A DNA stretch of 6,596 nt. It comes from Taibaiella sp. Its GTDB lineage: Bacteria > Bacteroidota > Bacteroidia > Chitinophagales > Chitinophagaceae. The notes under the pieces are model-generated. The model was given only the letters and a program-made list of their open reading frames with translations, ran no database searches and had not been told where the DNA came from. Both the position numbers and the translations under genes were made by a program. The number at the start of each line of letters is the position of its first letter. Position 1 is the stretch's first letter. Of this stretch, positions 1 through 6,596 are shown in pieces. Where the stretch lies: contig JACFNS010000071.1 of NCBI GenBank assembly GCA_019454705.1, positions 2,384-8,979 of the forward strand, given 5' to 3'.

Positions 1-1228
1 TAATGAGTACTGTATACAATATCATAGCCGGCCACCCCTGCTCTACCAGCATATACAGGAAGTAGTTGTGCGTGGTAGACCGCTCCACATTCCGGCTTAC
101 ATAAGTTTTAAATGAACTTACCGCATAAGGCTTGTAATAATAATAAAATGCATTGGGCCCCCATCCTTTCACCGGTTCGTCCTGGCTCATCCGCATCGCC
201 GCTATCCAGCGGTACAGGCGCTCCATCGATGACATATCTTCTCCCCTGAAAGTTGCTACTATATGCTCAGAAAAACTCTTATGCATATATGTCTTCTCAA
301 AGTTGGGGCGGAAGTTGATGTACCGGTTGTCTTTGACCATAATGATGATTACCAATGCTATAAAGCCTATCATGGCAGGCATGATAAGGTTAACCAACCT
401 AAGCCTGATGGCAATAGCTACACCTATGGCAAATATTACCGCAACTACCGCAGCGCGTGCAAAGGTGAGGTATATGGCAGGTATAAAGAATAATATCAGC
501 CCTACTATTGCAACAGTAATAAAGGGATTGCGATAGCTGCGTGTCATAGGAACAGCTACCAACAACAGCGGGAAGAATATGGATATAACAGCTGAATAAT
601 CAACGTGGTTGTAATATAAGTCGCCAATTGCCTGCTCTACCCTGTAAAACTGGAAACCCCGGGCTGCATGCCTGATAAGTATGATAATCATTGTTACCAC
701 CAACGGCACGAGAAACAAAAGAAATGCCCTTCTGAAATCTTTCTTCTGCCTGAAGACGTAGTACGGTAGTACAAAGAAAGAAATAAGAAACCAGGTTTTT
801 GCCGCCATGAATTTTAATGACAGCATCAATTCTTTCGAAAATATCACCGCAACTATCATCCATACAAACTGTAGGGTAATAACCGTTACAATAGGGTCTT
901 TCCACCAATCCCTGCGCCCTAATACTTTAGGGTCCTGCAAAAAGATGAATGGGAACATAAACATAAACACCCACATCAGCGGCTCGTCCGGCAACGAGGT
1001 TGACAACGAACCGCTTATCTGGTAGTCAATAGAAATAGGTATGGTAAACAGGAAGAGTAAATAGGCTATCTTCCAGTTAACCAGCAGCAGCAGCGTATAT
1101 AGAAACCCCAGGGGGAGTAATATCGTTTTAGGGTCTTGCGTGTAAGCAAAAGACATAACCCCGATAAACAATACTGCCAATCCAATACGTATCAGCCAGT
1201 TCTCGCTTATATTCAATGTGCCCGTCAA
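1..1228 (-). CDS. O-antigen ligase / polymerase (Wzy_C) family membrane protein, C-terminus cut by window edge
   Basis: Reading the minus strand from 1228 gives 409 codons without a stop, running off the window at base 1. The protein is highly hydrophobic, with likely membrane segments near residues 11-28, 36-62, 84-98, 112-130, 145-158, 167-185, 210-227, 235-254, 258-275 and 280-298. A long soluble, probably periplasmic, loop follows with the hallmarks of the Wzy_C/O-antigen ligase family: TFARAA at 255-260, ERLYRW (336-341), GWGPN (355-359) and THNYFLYMLVEQGWP (386-400), including the conserved loop His387. Family members either join undecaprenyl-linked glycan to an acceptor (WaaL-like) or polymerise repeat units (Wzy-like); the sequence alone does not separate these. 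The start is uncertain. An in-frame TGA lies at 1351-1349, and the first usual start after it is TTG at 1228-1226, overlapping the upstream stop as TTGA. Other candidates are TTG at 1216 and ATG at 1156, but the ATG would remove most of the first membrane segment. The gene directly follows the Wzz-like gene, fitting a joint role in polysaccharide assembly. Confidence 0.88.
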   Translation of the reverse strand, partial: MTGTLNISENWLIRIGLAVLFIGVMSFAYTQDPKTILLPLGFLYTLLLLVNWKIAYLLFLFTIPISIDYQISGSLSTSLPDEPLMWVFMFMFPFIFLQDPKVLGRRDWWKDPIVTVITLQFVWMIVAVIFSKELMLSLKFMAAKTWFLISFFVLPYYVFRQKKDFRRAFLLFLVPLVVTMIIILIRHAARGFQFYRVEQAIGDLYYNHVDYSAVISIFFPLLLVAVPMTRSYRNPFITVAIVGLILFFIPAIYLTFARAAVVAVIFAIGVAIAIRLRLVNLIMPAMIGFIALVIIIMVKDNRYINFRPNFEKTYMHKSFSEHIVATFRGEDMSSMERLYRWIAAMRMSQDEPVKGWGPNAFYYYYKPYAVSSFKTYVSRNVERSTTHNYFLYMLVEQGWPAMILYTVLI

Positions 1229-2151
1229 CGTTCTACGTTTATCAGCAAGCGATAGTAAGTAATAATCAGCAGGTATATGGCCACAAAGAAAAAGCCAAAA
1301 AATGCAGCACCGATTACAGTCAGCACCATACCAATACCGGCGGGCTTCTCAGGTGGTGTAGCAGGTGTTATTACCTGTACATAACGATTTTGGTCATTGC
1401 TGTCAACACCTGTCAGCAATTCATTCAGGATAGATATGTTGTTAGCCTTGTCCTTTATAAGTTGTTCTTTCAGTACAGCAGTTTCGGTAGCTTTGGTTTG
1501 CTGTTTTACATATTCCTCTGTACCAAACCCTTTCGACATATTCTTGCCTAACTCAACCTGCTCCTCAGTTATTTCCATTATTCTTCTGTCAATCTCATCT
1601 ATACGCTCACGTACTGAGTTAGCCACATTGTTTTTCATTTTCAGGTAGTAGCTGCGGAAAATATTTTCAGATACTTCAATAGACAGGTTGGCTACAGCAG
1701 CGGCACGTACAGGGTCTGTATCTTCAAAATACACCTTACCTGTAGTGTACTCAGTCCGCTCCATCTTATACTTGTCCTTGAATATTTCTTTCATCTTCAG
1801 ACGGTCTTCAGGTTTGGTCCGGTCGAGTTTATAAGCATCCCAAAGATTCAGTTGCTCTGCTACAGTGTTCCGCAAAGTATCTGAGCTGGCTATTACCAAC
1901 ACACGGTCCAGGTCGTCGTCCCCGCCGAAGTAGTCTACAAAACGAGTATCCCTGTTGCGGAACAGGTTGTTACGATCGGCATACAAAGGGTTGGAGATAA
2001 TAAAATCAGCCTCTGCTTTATAATTTTTCTTGCCAAAAACATAAAAAAGCCCGCCCAGCATAGCAGATGCAATAATTGCTATCAGCAACAACTTGCCATG
2101 CTTACGCAGTGTCTGGATAATATCCACGAGGTCAAAACGAGGATTGCTCAT
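1225..2151 (-). CDS. Wzz-type polysaccharide chain-length determinant / co-polymerase
   Basis: This 308-residue protein has the polysaccharide co-polymerase layout. There is a short cytoplasmic N-terminus, a first membrane segment at about 19-40, a large periplasmic part of roughly 230 residues, and a second membrane segment at about 273-298. The periplasmic part contains a charged helical, probably coiled-coil, stretch at about 168-248. A proline-rich motif (TPATPPEKPAGIG, 262-274) sits just before the second membrane segment, as is typical of Wzz proteins. These proteins oligomerise in the inner membrane and set the length of glycan made by a Wzy polymerase. No Walker-type tyrosine kinase domain is attached, so it is the kinase-less kind; any partner kinase would be encoded elsewhere. 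The start is a clear ATG after an AT-rich leader without a Shine-Dalgarno sequence. The stop is TGA, which overlaps the proposed start of the ligase/polymerase gene, suggesting one transcript and possibly coupled translation. The family assignment is firm; the exact glycan (O-antigen, capsule or exopolysaccharide) is unknown. Confidence 0.87.
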   Translation of the reverse strand: MSNPRFDLVDIIQTLRKHGKLLLIAIIASAMLGGLFYVFGKKNYKAEADFIISNPLYADRNNLFRNRDTRFVDYFGGDDDLDRVLVIASSDTLRNTVAEQLNLWDAYKLDRTKPEDRLKMKEIFKDKYKMERTEYTTGKVYFEDTDPVRAAAVANLSIEVSENIFRSYYLKMKNNVANSVRERIDEIDRRIMEITEEQVELGKNMSKGFGTEEYVKQQTKATETAVLKEQLIKDKANNISILNELLTGVDSNDQNRYVQVITPATPPEKPAGIGMVLTVIGAAFFGFFFVAIYLLIITYYRLLINVER

Positions 2152-2194
2152 TGTATAGTTTGTATGATTTTAATAATTCTTAAACTTAGTTATT

Positions 2195-2218
2195 TTAAAT
2201 GAAACTACTGTGTTTCAT
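2195..2218 (-). terminator. Weak stem-loop after prfA, possible terminator
   Basis: Just past the prfA stop codon the minus strand holds a perfect 7-bp inverted repeat, ATGAAAC and GTTTCAT, around a 6-base loop (arms 2212-2218 and 2199-2205). It is followed by TTAAAATAAC. The position fits a factor-independent terminator separating prfA from the Wzz-like gene. The stem is short, has only two G-C pairs, and lacks a continuous T run, so it may be a weak terminator, a transcript-end stabiliser, or chance in AT-rich DNA. Confidence 0.4.
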
Positions 2219-2221
2219 CGG

Positions 2222-3298
2222 TTATATTACCGTTTCACCTGCCTGCATTTTTTCAGCATTTTCTGCAAACTGCAGTGCATCAACCATCTCATCTATCGCG
2301 CCATTCATAAATTCATCAAAACTGTATATCGTCATATTGATACGGTGGTCGGTAATACGTCCCTGCGGATAGTTGTAGGTGCGTATCTTGGCCGACCTGT
2401 CGCCCGTGCTCACCATACTTTTACGCCTGCTGGCTATAGCCTCCTCATGCTTCCGCACCTCTTCTTCATATAGCTTTGTACGCATCATCTGCATCGCCTT
2501 TTCGCGGTTGGCCAGCTGGCTCCGTTCCGTCTGGCATATCACTACTGTACCCGTAGGTATGTGTGTCAGCATTACTTTGGTTTCCACCTTGTTTACGTTC
2601 TGTCCGCCCGCACCGCCGCTTCGTGCTGTTTCCATCTTCACATCGGCAGGGTTCAATTGGAAATCTACTTCCTCCGCCTCCGGCAATACTGCTACGGTAG
2701 CTGCGGATGTATGCACCCGTCCGCTGGCCTCTGTAGCCGGTACACGCTGCACCCGATGTACACCACTTTCAAATTTCAGGGTACCATATACATCCTCTCC
2801 TGTCACCTCCAGTTGCACTTCCTTATATCCACCTACAGTACCTTCTGTTTCTGACAATACTACCACTTTCCACCCTTTCTTCTCACAATACTTCAGGTAC
2901 ATACGCAGCAAATCGCCTGCAAAGAGGCTTGCCTCATCACCACCGGTGCCCGCACGTATCTCCAATATGGCATTCTTTTCATCCTGGGGATCTTTGGGTA
3001 TCAGCATCAGCCTTATTTCGGCTTCCAGTTTTTCCTTTTCTTCCTCCAGCTTGGCAAGGTCTTCCTTCGCCATTTCTCTCAGGTCTTCATCACTTTCGTT
3101 GGCGATGATGTCCTTTGCAAAAGCATAATTTTCCAGGCAGTTGATATACCGCTTCCTTGCTTCTACAATGCTTTCCAGTTTGCGGTACTCACGACTCAGT
3201 TCTGTAAACTTTTTATTGTTCGACACTATCTCAGGGTTGGTAAGTGCCACCCCCAGGTCGTCGAACCTTGCCTTTATCGCTTCCAGTTTATCTAACAT
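2222..3298 (-). CDS. prfA: Peptide chain release factor 1 (RF1)
   Basis: Class I release factor, full length at 358 residues, close to the usual RF1 size. It enters the ribosomal A site at UAA and UAG stop codons and triggers hydrolysis of peptidyl-tRNA. The codon-reading PAT tripeptide is at 187-189 (context [14 protein letters not shown]), which marks RF1 rather than RF2, where SPF stands in this place. The catalytic GGQ loop is at 231-233 (context [11 protein letters not shown]); its glutamine is normally methylated by PrmC. The acidic, helical N-terminal domain (about 1-105) and the [13 protein letters not shown] block (111-123) are also typical. There is no internal frameshift site, as expected, since that is an RF2 feature. 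The start is ATG, with no Shine-Dalgarno sequence in the 24-bp AT-rich gap to the methyltransferase stop. That short gap suggests co-transcription with the methyltransferase. The stop is TAA. Confidence 0.98.
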   Translation of the reverse strand: MLDKLEAIKARFDDLGVALTNPEIVSNNKKFTELSREYRKLESIVEARKRYINCLENYAFAKDIIANESDEDLREMAKEDLAKLEEEKEKLEAEIRLMLIPKDPQDEKNAILEIRAGTGGDEASLFAGDLLRMYLKYCEKKGWKVVVLSETEGTVGGYKEVQLEVTGEDVYGTLKFESGVHRVQRVPATEASGRVHTSAATVAVLPEAEEVDFQLNPADVKMETARSGGAGGQNVNKVETKVMLTHIPTGTVVICQTERSQLANREKAMQMMRTKLYEEEVRKHEEAIASRRKSMVSTGDRSAKIRTYNYPQGRITDHRINMTIYSFDEFMNGAIDEMVDALQFAENAEKMQAGETVI

Positions 3299-3322
3299 AA
3301 TAACTGCGTATTATCTTAATTA

Positions 3323-4225
3323 TTACTTCTTAAAAACTATATTTTCCGATGTCATATCATGCTGCCGCATATAAGACAGTATGTCACTGGTTTCAGCCAG
3401 CTTACCATCATCTGTTATCATATACGACTGATAGCCGTAACCGTACATAGCAGCTGCAGCCCGTGTGTAGCTGCTTTCATTACCTTCGTCCAGGTATTCC
3501 ATTATCAATACCGGTGATTGCCCCTGCCATGTATGGGCACCACCATATATGGCTTGTACCTCAGCGCCTTCCACATCTATCTTTATCATAGCTGGGTTCA
3601 GCTTATTTTCATCCAGAAAACCATCGATAGTGGTGGCCTGCACTTCTGTCTTTTGCGGGTTGTACTTTTTTATCCAATCTTCTTTGAGAAATTTCTCAAC
3701 ATCCAATGTATTGTATTCAGAGTATCGTACAGGGAATTCGTAAAAAGAAACCATCCCTGTCTTGTCAGATACTGCTTTATGAAACAACTTTATATTATTC
3801 CATACGGCGGTGTTCTGCTGTAGCAATGCATATGTTTCACTTGCGGGCTCAACCGCATACACCTTGCCATTATCTCCAACCAGCGATGCTGCCAGCAGTG
3901 TGAAGTAACCGAAATGTGCTCCTATATCCAGGAAACAATCACCGGGCTGCAGCTTGTTAATCATAAACTTCGCCAACCTTATTTCCGAACTATGGGTTTT
4001 GCCCCCTGCCAGGTATATGTCAGTAGCCGCAGGTAATAAAACCTGCATCTCGCCTCCAAAAAATAAGGGTGCATTTTTCAGAACACCTTTGTGTGTTAGA
4101 GGATAAATGCATTTTGATAACATCATAGCATACAAGTAGCGGGCCGGGGTATGCAGCAGCCGCGATAGCTTACCGGCACCCGCCAGTTGCTCTACCTTTT
4201 GCAATTGTATGCTGTGTTTATTCAC
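3323..4225 (-). CDS. FkbM-family SAM-dependent methyltransferase
   Basis: This 300-residue protein has a class I methyltransferase fold of the FkbM family. The SAM-binding glycine motif is FLDIGAHFGYFT (98-109). It is followed by an acidic end of strand 2, AVEPASE (124-130), and the family's conserved IKIDVEGAE (214-222) and IMEY (241-244). Residues 53-90 (PLFFGGEMQVLLP through SSEIRLAKF) form the usual lead-in. There is no signal peptide or membrane segment, so it is probably cytosolic. FkbM relatives O-methylate sugars, lipids or secondary metabolites; the substrate here cannot be read from sequence. Location near Wzz and ligase/polymerase genes hints at glycan methylation, but this is inference because prfA lies between them. 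The start codon is GTG. An in-frame TAA six bases upstream rules out any earlier start, and the first in-frame ATG (residue 34) would discard a plausible N-terminal helical region. The gene starts 76 bp after infB, beyond a strong hairpin, and ends with TAA. Confidence 0.9.
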   Translation of the reverse strand: MNKHSIQLQKVEQLAGAGKLSRLLHTPARYLYAMMLSKCIYPLTHKGVLKNAPLFFGGEMQVLLPAATDIYLAGGKTHSSEIRLAKFMINKLQPGDCFLDIGAHFGYFTLLAASLVGDNGKVYAVEPASETYALLQQNTAVWNNIKLFHKAVSDKTGMVSFYEFPVRYSEYNTLDVEKFLKEDWIKKYNPQKTEVQATTIDGFLDENKLNPAMIKIDVEGAEVQAIYGGAHTWQGQSPVLIMEYLDEGNESSYTRAAAAMYGYGYQSYMITDDGKLAETSDILSYMRQHDMTSENIVFKK

Positions 4226-4241
4226 TACTTATTATGGTGTA

Positions 4242-4285
4242 TTAAATGAAACAAACCGTTAACCCATTTCGGGCTAACGGTTTGT
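4242..4285 (-). terminator. Strong stem-loop terminator after infB
   Basis: Seventeen bases past the infB stop, the minus strand forms a 15-bp stem: ACAAACCGTTAGCCC (4285-4271) pairs with GGGTTAACGGTTTGT (4265-4251) through one G-U wobble, around the 5-base loop GAAAT. The stem is followed by TTCATTTAA, a broken T-rich tail. Position and stability fit a factor-independent terminator for the infB transcript. The stem is equally stable on the plus strand, but no plus-strand gene ends here. The interrupted T run leaves open partial read-through into the methyltransferase gene. Confidence 0.78.
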
Positions 4286-4301
4286 GTTATATTCAGCTTA
4301 G

Positions 4302-6596
4302 CTACAATGTACGCTTCACTTCCACTTCTTCAAATCCTTCCAACACGTCGCCTACGCGTATATCGTTATAGTTTTTAATACTCAGACCGCACTCGTAGCC
4401 CGTTGCTACTTCTTTTACGTCATCTTTGAAACGTTTCAGCGATGCCAGTTCACCCGTCATGATAACGATGCCTTCGCGAACCAGGTTAATCTTGGTATTG
4501 CGGGTTATTTTGCCATCCAGCACATAAGCACCTGCAATGGTACCTACGCCGCTGATTTTGTACACCTCGCGCACTTCCACGTTACATACAGTCTTTTTCT
4601 CAATTTTGGGCTCCAACATACCTTCCATCGCGCTCTTGATTTCTTCAATTGCATCGTAAATGATGGAATATGTACGTATCTCGATATTTTCCTGGTCGGC
4701 CAGTTTGGCTGCCTGCATTGAAGGACGAACCTGGAAGCCGAGTATGATAGCGTCTGACGCTGTGGCCAGCAACACATCGCTTTCTGTAATCTGTCCCACA
4801 CCTTTGTGCACCACATTTACTGCTATCTCTTCTGTAGACAGTTTCTGCAATGAGTCGCTCAGGGCCTCTACCGAACCATCGAAGTCACCCTTGATGATAA
4901 CACCCAGTTCCTTAAAGTTACCCAGTGCCAGTCGGCGGCCGATTTCATCCAGCGTGATGTGCTTGCGGGTACGTATGCCCTGCTCGCGCAATATCTGTGC
5001 ACGGTGGTTGGCTGTATTTTTAGCTTCAGCTTCGTCATCGTACACTTTGCATTTCTCACCTGCCTGTGGCGCACCATTCAGGCCCAATACCTGTACCGGG
5101 TCTGACGGGCCGGCTTTATTTACACGCTGTCCAAGTTCATTGAACATCGCTTTTACCTTACCATAATACTGCCCGCAAACAATCATCTCACCCTGCTTCA
5201 GCGTACCGTTCTGTATCAATATAGTAGCCTGGTAGCCGCGCCCTTTATCCAGCGAGGCTTCTATCACACTACCTACTGCCCCCCTGTGGTAATTAGCCTT
5301 CAGTTCCAGCATTTCTGCCTCAAGAGATATTTTCTCCAGCAGCAGGTCGATGTTCAACCCTTTTTTAGCAGAAATCTCCTGGCTCTGGAATTTACCACCC
5401 CAGTCTTCTACCAGGATGTTCATCTGCGCCAGTTGCTCTTTTATTTTTTCGGGGTTAGCACCGTCTTTATCTATTTTGTTGATGGCAAAAATCATCGGCA
5501 GATTAGCGGCCTGCGCGTGTGATATTGCCTCTTTGGTTTGCGGCATTATCGCATCATCAGCAGCTACCACTATCACCGCAATGTCGGCCACTTTGGCACC
5601 GCGGGCACGCATCGCTGTAAACGCTTCGTGACCCGGAGTATCAAGGAAAGTGATACGCTTGCCCGACGATGTTTCCACCCTATATGCACCTATGTGCTGG
5701 GTGATACCGCCGGCCTCTCCGCCTACCACGTTTGCACTACGTATGTAGTCCAGCAAAGATGTCTTACCGTGGTCTACGTGACCCATAATGGTAACAATCG
5801 GTGCACGCGGCTCAAGGTCTTCAGGATTATCCGTATCATCTTCTTCAATATCCGCTTCCTGCTCCAGGTTTATGAATTCTACTTCATAACCGAACTCACC
5901 TGATACCAGTTCTATCACCTCAGCATCCAGCCTCTGGTTGATAGATACCATGATGCCAAGGCTCATACACTTGCTGATGATATCTGCAAAGCTCACATCC
6001 AACAGGCTGGCCAGTTCACTCACCGATATAAACTCGGTTACCTGTATTACCTTATCCTGTTCTGCCGCTTCTTCAGCCGCGCGTTTCTCAGCCATCTCCT
6101 CACGCTTGGTACGGCGGTACTTAGCTTTAGTGCCCTTAGTACGGTTGCCACTACCACCGGCTAGCTTGGCCTGTGTTTCGCGTATTTTATCCTGTATTGC
6201 TTTTGAGTCTATTTCCTGCTGTTGCGGGGTAACCGGTGCCCTGCCACCACCACGCCTGTCTCTATCACGGTCACCGCCACGCCTGTTGTCGCCGCCACGC
6301 TCGTTTCTGTCGCGTCTTTCGCCGGGTTTTGCATCAGCCGGACGGCCTCTGCCGCCAGGTTGTGCATCTTTTACCTTTTCAGGTTTTTTCTGCACAGGTA
6401 TGCGCTTCCTGCGTTTTTCCCTGTCACGGCCGCTATCATCTTTTACAGGCAGTTCTATCCTGCCTATTATCTTGGGTCCCTCCAGTTTGGGGGCCTTCAT
6501 TTCTATATGTTCTACTACGTCTTCTTCCGGTTGTTTGGGCGCAGGCTTGGGTGGTTCGGGTGCAGGCACAGGCTCTGCCTTCACTTCTGTTTTAGG
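4302..6596 (-). CDS. infB: Translation initiation factor IF-2, N-terminus cut by window edge
   Basis: This GTPase places initiator fMet-tRNA on the 30S subunit and promotes 50S joining. The frame is open to the window edge, leaving 764 residues; the true start lies outside, and the GTG at 6584 is an internal valine codon. Visible residues 1-180 form a low-complexity linker, first Pro/Glu/Lys-rich, then Arg/Gly/Asp-rich (about 94-120). An IF2_N domain follows at about 182-244, then an acidic spacer. The G domain shows G1 GHVDHGKT (272-279; bases 5783-5760), G2 [10 protein letters not shown] (296-305), G3 DTPGHE (319-324), G4 NKID (373-376) and G5 SAK (409-411). The downstream beta-barrel domain, the IF-2 domain III ([17 protein letters not shown]) and the C-terminal initiator-tRNA-binding barrel (GYECG near the end) are all present, so the core looks intact. 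The stop is TAG, read by RF1. In many bacteria infB follows rimP and nusA; those would lie beyond the right edge, which cannot be tested here. Confidence 0.98.
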   Translation of the reverse strand, partial: PKTEVKAEPVPAPEPPKPAPKQPEEDVVEHIEMKAPKLEGPKIIGRIELPVKDDSGRDREKRRKRIPVQKKPEKVKDAQPGGRGRPADAKPGERRDRNERGGDNRRGGDRDRDRRGGGRAPVTPQQQEIDSKAIQDKIRETQAKLAGGSGNRTKGTKAKYRRTKREEMAEKRAAEEAAEQDKVIQVTEFISVSELASLLDVSFADIISKCMSLGIMVSINQRLDAEVIELVSGEFGYEVEFINLEQEADIEEDDTDNPEDLEPRAPIVTIMGHVDHGKTSLLDYIRSANVVGGEAGGITQHIGAYRVETSSGKRITFLDTPGHEAFTAMRARGAKVADIAVIVVAADDAIMPQTKEAISHAQAANLPMIFAINKIDKDGANPEKIKEQLAQMNILVEDWGGKFQSQEISAKKGLNIDLLLEKISLEAEMLELKANYHRGAVGSVIEASLDKGRGYQATILIQNGTLKQGEMIVCGQYYGKVKAMFNELGQRVNKAGPSDPVQVLGLNGAPQAGEKCKVYDDEAEAKNTANHRAQILREQGIRTRKHITLDEIGRRLALGNFKELGVIIKGDFDGSVEALSDSLQKLSTEEIAVNVVHKGVGQITESDVLLATASDAIILGFQVRPSMQAAKLADQENIEIRTYSIIYDAIEEIKSAMEGMLEPKIEKKTVCNVEVREVYKISGVGTIAGAYVLDGKITRNTKINLVREGIVIMTGELASLKRFKDDVKEVATGYECGLSIKNYNDIRVGDVLEGFEEVEVKRTL

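Noticed and set aside
600..908. Minus-strand open frame of about 102 codons inside the first 1.2 kb.
   Set aside because: It overlaps in another frame the much longer Wzy_C-family frame, which carries clear membrane segments and family motifs; this one has no recognisable features.
2152..2198. Search for a Bacteroidota promoter (TTTG and TAnnTTTG) before the Wzz-like gene.
   Set aside because: The stretch is AT-rich, but I could not find a convincing -33/-7 pair with suitable spacing, so no promoter is annotated.
2379..3128. Plus-strand open frame of about 249 codons opposite prfA.
   Set aside because: It is a Ser-rich antisense shadow of prfA, whose coding strand is beyond doubt from the PAT and GGQ motifs. 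The composition follows from reading the complementary codons.
4302..4304. infB ends with TAG, the stop codon read only by RF1, and RF1 is encoded two genes downstream; this could suggest feedback.
   Set aside because: TAG stops are common, the other stops here are TAA and TGA, and nothing in the sequence suggests control of either gene by the other.
4660..5166. Plus-strand open frame of about 168 codons opposite infB.
   Set aside because: It lies antisense to the conserved core of IF-2 and has no domain signal of its own.
6582..6584. GTG as a possible start codon for infB near the right edge.
   Set aside because: The frame stays open through the edge and the sequence on both sides is the same Pro/Lys/Glu-rich linker, so this is an internal valine codon of a truncated gene.

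Overview
The window reads as an ordinary chromosomal segment of a Bacteroidota bacterium. The proteins resemble those of the Chitinophagaceae/Sphingobacteriia side of the phylum, but this is judged by eye and the placement within the phylum is tentative. Supporting signs are moderate GC, AT-rich gaps with no recognisable Shine-Dalgarno sequence before the clear ATG starts, and an IF-2 with a very long Lys/Arg/Pro/Gly-rich N-terminus. All five genes lie on the minus strand, so transcription runs from high to low coordinates. Both end genes are cut by the window edges.

In transcription order: (1) the C-terminal ~764 residues of translation initiation factor IF-2 (infB, 6596-4302), followed by a strong stem-loop that looks like its terminator (4251-4285). 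(2) A FkbM-family SAM-dependent methyltransferase (4225-3323) with a GTG start. (3) Peptide chain release factor 1 (prfA, 3298-2222), only 24 bp after the methyltransferase and followed by a weaker hairpin. (4) A two-membrane-segment Wzz-type polysaccharide chain-length/co-polymerase protein (2151-1225). (5) A multi-pass O-antigen ligase/polymerase (Wzy_C) family protein (1228-1), whose frame starts in a TTGA overlap with the wzz-like stop codon and leaves the window at base 1. The last gene covers the first 1.2 kb and is easy to miss because it has neither an ATG near its start nor a stop codon inside the window.

Functionally the window joins two themes. One is core translation: initiation (IF-2) and UAA/UAG termination (RF1). 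The other is surface or exopolysaccharide production: the Wzz-like and Wzy_C-like proteins would act together at the inner membrane to polymerise, size or transfer lipid-linked glycan, and the FkbM enzyme may methylate a glycan or a small molecule. The polysaccharide pair probably begins a locus that continues to the left of the window. Gaps between genes are short (76, 24 and 70 bp, then a 4-bp overlap) and there is no gene-free stretch above 300 bp. I saw no RNA genes, mobile elements, CRISPR arrays or attachment sites, and no convincing evidence of a new system. The points worth checking are the non-ATG starts, the two hairpins with a shared flanking 11-mer, and the mixing of housekeeping and surface-glycan genes.
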